From Arcicella aurantiaca (GTDB lineage: Bacteria > Bacteroidota > Bacteroidia > Cytophagales > Spirosomataceae), in NCBI RefSeq assembly GCF_003148625.1, contig NZ_QGGO01000030.1:1-45072 (forward strand): a stretch of DNA of 45,072 nt, read 5' to 3'. How positions within the stretch are numbered: position 1 is the stretch's first letter; each line of letters begins with the position of its first letter. Shown piece by piece: positions 10,956 to 18,803 of this stretch. Under the pieces are notes generated by a model. That model did no database searches. It was not told the DNA's origin and saw nothing but the letters and a program-made list of their open reading frames with translations. The position numbers and the translations under genes are program-made.

Positions 10956-11693
10956 ATGGCTTTTAAAATGAAAACAATCTTAGCTTTTCTTCTTTCTATT
11001 TCTCTTTTTGTAAGTGAAGCGTCAGTTTCATCACCTTTAAATGGTGCTTGGCAGAGTAAAGATGCTGCTGGGAATACCGTTACCATGATTTGTTCCGAAA
11101 ATTACCTTATGTACGCTGTCTATAATGTAGCACAACAAAAATATGTACGCTCTGGAGGTGGAACTTACCAATTTGCAGACTTGGGCGGTAAAAACGTGCT
11201 TTCATTCAAAAGAGAATTTAATACGGAAGACTCAACGGTGGTAGGCTTAACGGTTGCCAATCTTTACACGTTGAATAATGGAGAATTAAAATTAACTGAA
11301 GGTCCATTGGCGGGAAATTGGAAGAAAATTGATGACTCAAAAGCATCTAAAACAATGGCTAATGTTTGGCAAATCAGAGCCAGAGAGGGTGCTGATTTTA
11401 AAATGCAAGCCATCTTGAAAGGTTCGAGAAAAACCTTGAAAATTTTATCAGGAAATCGTTTCCAATGGGCAGCATTTAATACAGATACCCGTCAGTTTTT
11501 TGGAACAGGTGGCGGAACATATTCTGTAAAAGATGGAAAATATACTGAAACAATCGAGTTCTTTTCTCGTGATAATAAACGTACAGGTTCTTCTTTAACA
11601 TTCGACTGTGTATTGAACGGAAAGGATTGGACGCACGCAGGGCAAAGCACAACAGGTACACGTGTTCATGAAATTTGGGAAAAACAAGAGTAG
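10956..11693 (+). CDS. Secreted protein with two lipocalin-like repeats (unknown function)
   Basis: A 245-aa protein with a signal peptide (MKTILAFLLSISLFVSEAS); it may start at the ATG at 10956 or at the ATG at 10968. The mature part contains two similar halves. The first has MYAVYNVAQQKYVRSGGGTY and the second has WAAFNTDTRQFFGTGGGTY, each followed by a beta-rich segment with acidic residues. Each half begins with a WQ-containing strand (GAWQSKD, NVWQIRARE) and ends near a WK or WEK motif. This resembles small lipocalin-like or DUF4488-type beta-barrel repeats, but the family assignment is uncertain. It is probably periplasmic. A REPIN-like element begins 4 nt after the stop, followed by a terminator. 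Confidence 0.75.
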   Translation: MAFKMKTILAFLLSISLFVSEASVSSPLNGAWQSKDAAGNTVTMICSENYLMYAVYNVAQQKYVRSGGGTYQFADLGGKNVLSFKREFNTEDSTVVGLTVANLYTLNNGELKLTEGPLAGNWKKIDDSKASKTMANVWQIRAREGADFKMQAILKGSRKTLKILSGNRFQWAAFNTDTRQFFGTGGGTYSVKDGKYTETIEFFSRDNKRTGSSLTFDCVLNGKDWTHAGQSTTGTRVHEIWEKQE

Positions 11694-11697
11694 TAAC

Positions 11698-11751
11698 GTA
11701 ACACAGACTTTAGTCTGTAAAACATAAAATACAGACTAAAGTCTGTGTTAC
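11698..11751. repeat. Family A REPIN-like inverted pair, copy 1
   Basis: A 21-nt unit containing the palindrome ACAGACTTTAGTCTGT (preceded by GTAAC) at 11698-11718 is followed, after 12 nt, by its exact inverted copy at 11731-11751. It starts 4 nt after a stop codon. Identical arms occur at 30719-30771, and nearly identical arms at 38526-38590. Confidence 0.85.
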
Positions 11752-11756
11752 AAATC

Positions 11757-11796
11757 AAAAATAAATTCAGTCCAAAAGGCTGAATTTATTTTTTTT
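11757..11796 (+). terminator. Intrinsic terminator
   Basis: AATAAATTCAG (11760-11770) pairs with CTGAATTTATT (11780-11790). An inner CC/GG pair closes an AAAA loop, and a long T-run follows. It terminates the gene ending at 11693. Confidence 0.85.
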
Positions 11797-11951
11797 GTGC
11801 AATATTATAGAAAATACATATTAACCGATATTTCAATGTTGGATTACCTACCGCTTAAAAGATTTAAGCCTAAATAGTTGAAAATGCGTTAAAGATTTCT
11901 GAACTTTTCAAACATATATTAAAACATTCAAATTTGCAGATTTAAGGAATC

Positions 11952-11985
11952 TTCGCTTGTCGCAAATCGCTTGTCGCTTACTATA
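11952..11985 (+). repeat. Family B repeat, copy 1
   Basis: Two copies of TCGCTTGTCGC separated by AAA, followed by TTACTATA. It lies 43 nt before the alpha-2-macroglobulin ATG. The other copies are at 21988-22022 and 36035-36068, in the same orientation relative to the downstream gene. Confidence 0.7.
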
Positions 11986-12000
11986 ATCAACTAACACTTT

Positions 12001-12019
12001 CTCGATTTCTGAAATCGAG
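12001..12019. promoter_or_regulatory. Palindrome upstream of the alpha-2-macroglobulin gene
   Basis: CTCGATTTC-T-GAAATCGAG, with perfect 9-bp arms and a single central base, ends 9 nt before the ATG. The spacing suggests an operator or a translation-controlling hairpin, but it could also be a REP-type unit. Confidence 0.4.
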
Positions 12020-12028
12020 CTTAACCCC

Positions 12029-15000
12029 ATGAAGCCCACTTTTCGTTTCTCTCAATTTTCGCTTTATTTTTTCAGTTTTATTTTCTTGTTTTTGGTTTCT
12101 TGTTCAAAGTTTGGCGACGTGGCTATCTCCAGCATGAACTTTGAAGATGAAGTGCAATTAGCTCAAAACTTGGTTTTTACATTTGACAAAGACCTCGTGC
12201 GTGACGGCGACCTAAACACTTGGGAAGCAGAACCATACATTGAAATTTCACCGAAAGTAGAAGGTAAATTCAAGTGGACAGCCACCAACGAATTGATATT
12301 TTCTCCTGCCGTTGGTTTTGAGCCTGCCACCGAATATACCGCTACTATCAGTAAGTCAATTGTGAATAAATCTGAGAAAAAATATGGCGTGAGTTCGGAG
12401 AAAATCAAGTTTCATACGCCTTATTTGAAGTTAGATAATGTAGAAACTTATTGGACAAAATCTCGTGAAGATGGACAAGGAGCTGCCGTTTTGAAATTGA
12501 ATTTTAACTATCCAGTGAATCCGCAAGAAGTGGCTAAAGTGTTGAAAGTAACAGATTCCGACGATAAAAAATACGATTTTCAGATGAACCAAACGGGAGC
12601 ATCTCAAAGTGTGAGCGTGAAAATTAAAAGCTTATCAGATGGAGAAGGGAAATCGCTAAAAATCAATTTAGAAAAAGGACTTTCTATGCCAAATTCTAAG
12701 TTTGAAACACCAGAGGAATTGACTTTTGAAACGTCTTTGCCCGATATTAAAACCTTAGAAATCACCAACGTAGAACACGGTTTTGAAAATAATCAAGGCT
12801 TTGTGAAAGTCGTTACCAATCAGACGATTAGCGTTCAAGATTTAGAGAAAATCTATAAAGTAGAAATCAACGGAGCATCATCTGAAGAAGTGATTGAGGA
12901 ACCCATAATCGAATATGATTCCTTGGGGAATCCAATCGAAAAAGCACCTGTTACACCAAAAGCTAAACCTCAAACGCCGACACTCGAAACCAAAGCCGAA
13001 ATCACAGAAAATGGTTTTATCATTAAAGGTGATTTTAACGAAACCGATAATTATGTTTTGACCATCAATAAAGAAGCAAAAGGGGTTTTAGGAGCTTCAT
13101 TGTCAGATGATTATACGAAAGATTTGTACTTCGGACAAATGCCTGCATCAATTGGATTTGTGAATAAAAAAGCCGTTTATCTATCATCAAAAGGTAGTAA
13201 AAATGTAGCCATCAATATTGTCAATACGCCAAAAGTGAACGTTAGAATTGCCAAAATTTACGAGAACAATATTTTGCATTTTTTGACGAATGGAAGATAC
13301 GCAAGCTATGAAAATTATGATTACGAAGACGGAGCGGAAAGCCACCCCAATAATTATGATTACGACACCGACGAAGCAGGTCAATATTCAGATGTTATCG
13401 TCAATAAAACCGTTGAAACTGCCAATCTTGCCAAAACGAAGGGCGTTAGAGCCTTGAATTTATCTTTGCCCGAACAAAATTCTATCAAAGGAATTTACTT
13501 GGTAAGCGTTAATTCTAACGATGAATATTATAACCGTGCCACCAAATTAGTGAGTATTTCGGATATTGGTTTAATCATGAAATCCTCTGAAAATGAAGTG
13601 GTTGTGTTTGCTAATTCTATCAAAACTGCCGAGCCAATCGGTGGGGTGGAAGTAAGTTTGATTTCGTCAAATAATCAAACCATTCAAACGGTAAAAACAG
13701 ACGGAAAAGGCATGGCGATTTTCAAGGAATTTAAGGCTTCAAAGTTCCGTCCAGCCATGATTACGGCTCATACCGAAGACGATTTTAATTACCTTTTCTT
13801 AGATGGTTCGCAAGTGGAAACGTCTCGTTTTGATGTAGAAGGAAAACGTGATAATGCTTCGGGTTTTGATGCCTTTATTTATGGCGACCGTGACATTTAT
13901 CGTCCGGGGGAAACGCTTCATTTCAATACTATTATTCGTAAAAATAAGTGGGAATCGGTTGGTGAAATTCCTGTGAAAATCCGTTTGCTTTTGCCAAATG
14001 GAAAGGAGTTCCAAACTTTCAAGAAAACGACTAATGCACAAGGTGCGGTAGAAATGTCTGTGCCTACCGACCGTGCGTCTATCACGGGTGTGTATGTGGT
14101 GGAAGTGCTGAACGCCAACGATGTTTTATTGGCTTCTCGCAATATTTCTATCGAAGAATTTATGCCCGACCGTATCAAGGTTGATGTCAAAGCTGGAAAG
14201 GAATTTTATCGAAATGGCGAGACGCTTCAAATCATGGCTACGGCAACCAATTTGTTTGGTTCTCCTGCGTCAAATCGAAATTATCAAATGGAGTTGAACT
14301 TGAATCGTAAACTGTTTGAACCCAAAGATTATAAAGGGTATGTCTTTGATATTCAGGATAATACCAATTTTGAAATGGTTGCTCGTGAAGGCGTAACCAA
14401 TGAAAATGGGATTGCTTCGGAAGGTTTCCAAATTCCTGCCACCTACGCAAATATGGGCGTTTTGGAAGCAAAAACGTATGTGACGGTTTTTGACGAAACA
14501 GGTCGCCCTGTGAATCGTCTGAGTAAATTAGACATTTTTACGCAATCTGTTTTCTACGGAATCGGAATGCCAGATACTTATATTGGCACAAATGTACCGA
14601 CACAAATTCCGTTGGTGGCTTTGAATAAGGACGGGAAACCCATTTCTGCAAAAGGTCGAGTAGAAATTGTACGTTTTGATTATCAGACGGTTATTGAGAA
14701 AAATGCCGATAATTCGCTAAAATATTCTTCTAAAAAACAAACCAAAGTAGTGTATTCTCGCACAATGAATTTTGACGGCGGAAAAGCAACCGTAAACTAT
14801 GCACCACCCGTTTCGGGCGAGTACGAAATTCGTGTTCATAGCGAAGGAGCAAAATCTTGGACGGCTCAGAGTTTCTATGCCTATGGTTTTGGAACGACTG
14901 AGAATAGTTCGTTTGAAGTCAATAACGAAGGAAAAGTTGAGATGTCATTTGATAAAGAAAAATACAATGTTGGCGATAATGCAACGGTACTTTTCAAAAC

Positions 15001-17569
15001 GCCATTTGCAGGAAAGTTGATTGTAACGATTGAAAGAAATCACGTTTTGGAAAACTATGTGATTGAAACGGATAAAAAATCGGCAGAATTGAGTTTCAAA
15101 ATTGGGAAAGAGCATTTGCCAAACGTTTATGTTTCAGCTACGTTGATTCGTCCGATGGATAATTCAAATTTACCGCTCACGGTGGCTCACGGATACGCCC
15201 CTGTGATGGTGGAAGATTTGGATAATAATTTACCGATTGAAATTGTGGCGGTAGAAAAATCACGGTCAAAAACCAAACAACGAGTAACCATTAAAACCAA
15301 AGGAAGCACAGAATTGACGATTGCAGTAGTGGATGAAGGAATTTTGCAATTGAAAAACTTCAAAACGCCAGACCCATACAATTATTTTTACCAAAAACAG
15401 GCTTTGGAAGTAAATAGCTATGATTTGTATCCGTTCTTATTTCCAGAATTATCAATTTCGGGAAGTTCGTCAGTCGGTGGAGATGGCTACGATATGCAAA
15501 AACGAGTAAATCCTTTGAATAACGGACGGGTAAATTTAGTGGCAATTTGGTCGGGAATCGTGAAAACTGGCATAGGAGGAGAAGCAACTTTTGAGTTTGA
15601 CATTCCACAGTTTTCGGGAGATTTACGCATCATGGCGGTGGCTTACAAAGACGAAGCATTTGGTTCGGCAACTAAAAATATGAAAGTGGCAGACCCACTC
15701 GTGATTTCGACGGCTTTGCCAAGATTTGCTTCGCCAAATGACGAAATTCAAGTGCCTGTAAACATCACCAATACCACCAAACAAAATGCCAATGTTACGG
15801 CAACGGTTTCATTATCTGGCGGATTATCGGTAGTGGGTAAACCTTCTCAAACCTTAATTATTCCTGCGGAAAAAGAAGGCAGAGCTTATTTCTCGGTAAA
15901 AGCCGCTCCAAGTATCGGCAATGCAACCGTAAATGTGGTGGTAAATGGCTTAAAAGAGAAGTTTACAGAAAAAACAGAATTAACGATTCGTCCAACGACT
16001 TCATTGCTGAAAACATCCGTAGCGGGCGTGGTGAATGGTGGCTCAACTGCCAATGTAAATTTGATACATGATTATATTCCGAGTTCATTAAAAACAGAAA
16101 TGACCGTGAGTAAATCGCCAATGGTTCAGTTTATGGACAAGTTCCAAAACTTACTCAATTATCCTTATGGTTGTGTAGAACAAACCACCTCAACGGCTTT
16201 TCCACAATTGTACTTTTCTGATTTTGTGAAACAAATTCAATCGGGTAAAAAGCCGTATATGAAAACGGGCGAAAACCAATTAAATCCACGCCATAACGTA
16301 GAAGCCGCCATTCATAAATTAGAAACCATGCAGTTACCAAGCGGTGGATTGTCGTATTGGCAAGGAGGCGACCGTGACTCTTGGTGGGGTTCTGCTTTTG
16401 CTACGCACTTTATGTTGGAGGCTCAAAAGAACGATTTTCAAGTAAATAGCTCAACTTTGGGCAAATTAATTGAGTATCTGACGGTCAATTCAAATACCAA
16501 GAAAACCGATAAAGAATACTATTATTTAGAAACAGGAAGCTACGAAACCAAAGTTATTGCGGCTCGTGAAACCATTTATAGTTTGTATGTTTTGGCGATG
16601 GCAGGCAAGCCAAATCGTTCAGTGATGAATTATTACAAATCTAATATGGACTTACTCACCACTGACTCAAAATATCTCTTGGCAGCAGCGTACAGTTTGA
16701 TTGGCGAAGTGAAAAGTTACAATGCTATTTTGCCAAGAAATTACGGTTCAGAAATTACCGAAAGACAATCGGGAGGAAGTTTCAGTTCGCCAATTAGAAA
16801 TCAGGCTTTGGTATTGAACACTTTGATTGACACCGACCCCAATAATTTACAAATTCCGACCTTGGCGAGACAATTATCCCAAAATCTAAAAGCCGAACCA
16901 TATTTGACCACCCAAGAACAAGCTTTTGCATTTTTAGCGTTGGGTAAATTAGCGAAAAAAGCTAATGCAAGTACCGTAACGGCTTCTATTTTGAGTAATA
17001 ATAAAGTAGTAGGAAATTTTACGACGAATGATTTATTGATTAAAAATATGGGAAATCAGTCGGTTATTCGCACGCAAGGACGTGGAAGTTTGTACTATTT
17101 TGCCCAAGCCGAAGGTTTAAGTGCAACGGGAAAATACGAAAATATTGATAATGTATTGAAGGTAAGAAAGCAGTTTTATACTCGTTCAGGACAACCATTA
17201 GGCGGAGCGAAATTTAAGCAAAATCAGTTAGTGGTGGTAAAAATTACGCTCCAAAGTACCAACGGATTAGCCGTTGAAAACGTAGTAGTTACGGATATGC
17301 TCCCTGCGGGCGTAGAAATCGAAAACCCAAGATTAACCGCAGACCGAGACTTAGTTTGGGTAAAAGACCAAACCGTACCAGAGCATTTCGACATCAGAGA
17401 CGACCGAATTAATTTCTTTACCAACATTTCAGACAAACCGCAAACGTTCTATTATTTAGTAAGAGCCGTTTCAAAAGGCAAATTCCAAATGGGACCCGTA
17501 TCAGCCGATGCGATGTATCGTGGGGAGTATCGTTCGTATTCAGGGGGTGGGGTTGCTGTGGTGGAGTAG
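12029..17569 (+). CDS. Bacterial alpha-2-macroglobulin-like lipoprotein with thioester
   Basis: An 1846-aa protease-trap homologue (YfhM type). The N-terminus is a lipoprotein signal with lipobox LVSC, so it is probably anchored in the outer membrane facing the periplasm. A Big/MG-like N-terminal region (about 40-600) leads to MG2 (GDRDIYRPGETLHFNTIIRK), the A2M bait region, the A2M domain (NLVAIWSGIVKTGIGGEATFEFDIPQ), and the thioester domain with YGCVEQTTST, Cys 1382 to Gln 1385. The thioester captures proteases that cleave the bait. In many bacteria the gene pairs with pbpC (PBP1C) for envelope repair; no pbpC is in this window, and an ABC-3C operon follows instead. The start codon is fixed by the signal peptide. 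Confidence 0.93.
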   Translation: MKPTFRFSQFSLYFFSFIFLFLVSCSKFGDVAISSMNFEDEVQLAQNLVFTFDKDLVRDGDLNTWEAEPYIEISPKVEGKFKWTATNELIFSPAVGFEPATEYTATISKSIVNKSEKKYGVSSEKIKFHTPYLKLDNVETYWTKSREDGQGAAVLKLNFNYPVNPQEVAKVLKVTDSDDKKYDFQMNQTGASQSVSVKIKSLSDGEGKSLKINLEKGLSMPNSKFETPEELTFETSLPDIKTLEITNVEHGFENNQGFVKVVTNQTISVQDLEKIYKVEINGASSEEVIEEPIIEYDSLGNPIEKAPVTPKAKPQTPTLETKAEITENGFIIKGDFNETDNYVLTINKEAKGVLGASLSDDYTKDLYFGQMPASIGFVNKKAVYLSSKGSKNVAINIVNTPKVNVRIAKIYENNILHFLTNGRYASYENYDYEDGAESHPNNYDYDTDEAGQYSDVIVNKTVETANLAKTKGVRALNLSLPEQNSIKGIYLVSVNSNDEYYNRATKLVSISDIGLIMKSSENEVVVFANSIKTAEPIGGVEVSLISSNNQTIQTVKTDGKGMAIFKEFKASKFRPAMITAHTEDDFNYLFLDGSQVETSRFDVEGKRDNASGFDAFIYGDRDIYRPGETLHFNTIIRKNKWESVGEIPVKIRLLLPNGKEFQTFKKTTNAQGAVEMSVPTDRASITGVYVVEVLNANDVLLASRNISIEEFMPDRIKVDVKAGKEFYRNGETLQIMATATNLFGSPASNRNYQMELNLNRKLFEPKDYKGYVFDIQDNTNFEMVAREGVTNENGIASEGFQIPATYANMGVLEAKTYVTVFDETGRPVNRLSKLDIFTQSVFYGIGMPDTYIGTNVPTQIPLVALNKDGKPISAKGRVEIVRFDYQTVIEKNADNSLKYSSKKQTKVVYSRTMNFDGGKATVNYAPPVSGEYEIRVHSEGAKSWTAQSFYAYGFGTTENSSFEVNNEGKVEMSFDKEKYNVGDNATVLFKTPFAGKLIVTIERNHVLENYVIETDKKSAELSFKIGKEHLPNVYVSATLIRPMDNSNLPLTVAHGYAPVMVEDLDNNLPIEIVAVEKSRSKTKQRVTIKTKGSTELTIAVVDEGILQLKNFKTPDPYNYFYQKQALEVNSYDLYPFLFPELSISGSSSVGGDGYDMQKRVNPLNNGRVNLVAIWSGIVKTGIGGEATFEFDIPQFSGDLRIMAVAYKDEAFGSATKNMKVADPLVISTALPRFASPNDEIQVPVNITNTTKQNANVTATVSLSGGLSVVGKPSQTLIIPAEKEGRAYFSVKAAPSIGNATVNVVVNGLKEKFTEKTELTIRPTTSLLKTSVAGVVNGGSTANVNLIHDYIPSSLKTEMTVSKSPMVQFMDKFQNLLNYPYGCVEQTTSTAFPQLYFSDFVKQIQSGKKPYMKTGENQLNPRHNVEAAIHKLETMQLPSGGLSYWQGGDRDSWWGSAFATHFMLEAQKNDFQVNSSTLGKLIEYLTVNSNTKKTDKEYYYLETGSYETKVIAARETIYSLYVLAMAGKPNRSVMNYYKSNMDLLTTDSKYLLAAAYSLIGEVKSYNAILPRNYGSEITERQSGGSFSSPIRNQALVLNTLIDTDPNNLQIPTLARQLSQNLKAEPYLTTQEQAFAFLALGKLAKKANASTVTASILSNNKVVGNFTTNDLLIKNMGNQSVIRTQGRGSLYYFAQAEGLSATGKYENIDNVLKVRKQFYTRSGQPLGGAKFKQNQLVVVKITLQSTNGLAVENVVVTDMLPAGVEIENPRLTADRDLVWVKDQTVPEHFDIRDDRINFFTNISDKPQTFYYLVRAVSKGKFQMGPVSADAMYRGEYRSYSGGGVAVVE

Positions 17570-17599
17570 GGGTGGTATTTGTTTTATTATGATATTAAG

Positions 17600-17630
17600 T
17601 TGCTATCCTAAATGTTTAATTTTAGATTTG
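17600..17630 (+). promoter_or_regulatory. Candidate promoter of the ABC-3C operon
   Basis: TTG (17600-17602), 20-nt spacer, TAGATTTG (17623-17630), an exact match to TAnnTTTG. The -7 box ends 4 nt before the ATG at 17635, so the mRNA would be leaderless or nearly so. Confidence 0.4.
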
Positions 17631-17634
17631 TATT

Positions 17635-18567
17635 ATGGATTATAGATTAGAAAATTTATCAGAAGATGACTTTGAAGGACTCGTTAATATACTTTGCCAA
17701 CAAATTTTAGGTACGGGAATTGTGAGTTTTTCAAAGGGTAAAGACGGAGGTAGAGATGGAAGATTTACAGGAACTGCCAATAAATATCCATCTGAATCTG
17801 AAAAATGGTCAGGGAAGTTTGTTGTTCAAGCCAAACATACAACTGATTATAATAGTAGTTGTTCTGATAACCCTTTTTACGGAAATCAAAAAAGTCTTAT
17901 CAATTTAGAAATTGAAAAAGTAAAGAACTTAAAATCTAATAATGAAATAGATAATTATTTGCTATTTACAAATCGAAAAGAAACAGAAAGTCGAGAGCAT
18001 GCCGTTAAGCGTATTAAAGCGGAAACTGATTTAAGTTGTGTTGATATTATTGGTAAAGAAACTATTCACTCTTGGCTATCACAATATAAGGAAATTGTTA
18101 AACAGTTTGGTTTAGATAAGTTTACAATGCCTTTTGAGTTTTATGAAAAAGACATTAGAGATTTAATTATTATTTTTCATGACACACTTCCTAACCTTAC
18201 AAAAAATGGTAATTTGATATTGGATAGACCAAGTATTGAGAATAAAAATCAAATTAATAATTTAGATAAATCATATTATGAAAATATAATTTTAGCAGAT
18301 TTAGACCGTTACGAAAAGCAAATATTAGATTTTTTGCAAAACCCAATTAATGGAGAGTTTGCTCAGTTTTATGAAGAAACTTCCTTAGAATTGAAAAGAG
18401 TCATAGAATCAAATAGAGAAAAATTTGATGATTTTAAGAATGTATTTGAATTTCTGACAAAGTATTTAATGGATAAAGAGCCTGAAAAACTCAAAAAATA
18501 TCGAAACACGATTCCTGCCTTTTTTCATTTCATGTATTATAACTGTGATATAGGTCGAAATAAATGA
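17635..18567 (+). CDS. ABC-3C effector: Mrr-like restriction endonuclease with ABC-3C C-terminal domain
   Basis: A 310-aa protein. Residues about 5-130 form a PD-(D/E)XK nuclease of the Mrr type: E14 in DDFEGL, D41 in GKDGGRDG, and the Q65-A-K67 motif (KFVVQAKHT) after a beta strand. Residues about 205-310 are a helical domain with acidic and Tyr-rich segments (YYENIILADLDRYEKQILDFL, FFHFMYYNC). This matches the C-terminal domain shared by effectors of ABC three-component systems as described by Aravind and colleagues. It would cut DNA when licensed by the ABC ATPase. It overlaps the middle gene by ATGA (18564-18567), showing one operon. The nuclease motif is seen directly; the CTD assignment is by recall of the family. 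Confidence 0.85.
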   Translation: MDYRLENLSEDDFEGLVNILCQQILGTGIVSFSKGKDGGRDGRFTGTANKYPSESEKWSGKFVVQAKHTTDYNSSCSDNPFYGNQKSLINLEIEKVKNLKSNNEIDNYLLFTNRKETESREHAVKRIKAETDLSCVDIIGKETIHSWLSQYKEIVKQFGLDKFTMPFEFYEKDIRDLIIIFHDTLPNLTKNGNLILDRPSIENKNQINNLDKSYYENIILADLDRYEKQILDFLQNPINGEFAQFYEETSLELKRVIESNREKFDDFKNVFEFLTKYLMDKEPEKLKKYRNTIPAFFHFMYYNCDIGRNK

Positions 18568-18803
18568 TAATACCGCATAAATATCTAAATTTAGATTTAT
18601 CAGTTATTAATGTTAGTGCATTAATTATTGATAAACTAAAAAAGCATAGCTTGTTGACATACGACGAGTTGCTCAATATGACTATAAATGCTCTTGGCAA
18701 AAATGCTAAGGAGGTATTTCCGTATTCTTTAAATTTTCTGTTTTTGTTAGATAAGTTACACTATTTGCCTGAGTTGGACGTGTTTCAACTAAATTTTGAT
18801 TAG
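18564..18803 (+). CDS. ABC-3C small middle component
   Basis: A 79-aa protein starting MIIPHKYLNLDLSVINVSALI. It looks like a small winged-helix or helical adaptor: two helices, then YDELLNMTINALGKNAKEVFPYSLNFLFLLDKLHYLPELDVFQL, a pattern of a small helix-turn-helix domain ending in a beta strand. Its place between the nuclease effector and the ABC ATPase, its size and the LLPxKYL-type opening fit the middle component (MC6-like; type by recall) of ABC-3C systems. It overlaps the upstream stop by 4 nt and its TAG is directly followed by the ATG of the ATPase, giving tight stoichiometric coupling. It probably bridges the ATPase and effector. No catalytic residues are seen. Confidence 0.8.
   Translation: MIIPHKYLNLDLSVINVSALIIDKLKKHSLLTYDELLNMTINALGKNAKEVFPYSLNFLFLLDKLHYLPELDVFQLNFD

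Larger units (their letters stand above)
11694..12028. other. Intergenic stretch: REPIN, terminator, repeat and palindrome
   Basis: 335 nt without a gene. In order it contains a family-A REPIN-like element (11698-11751), an intrinsic terminator (11757-11796), a family-B repeat (11952-11985) and a palindrome (12001-12019) just before the alpha-2-macroglobulin start. These are listed separately. Confidence 0.7.
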
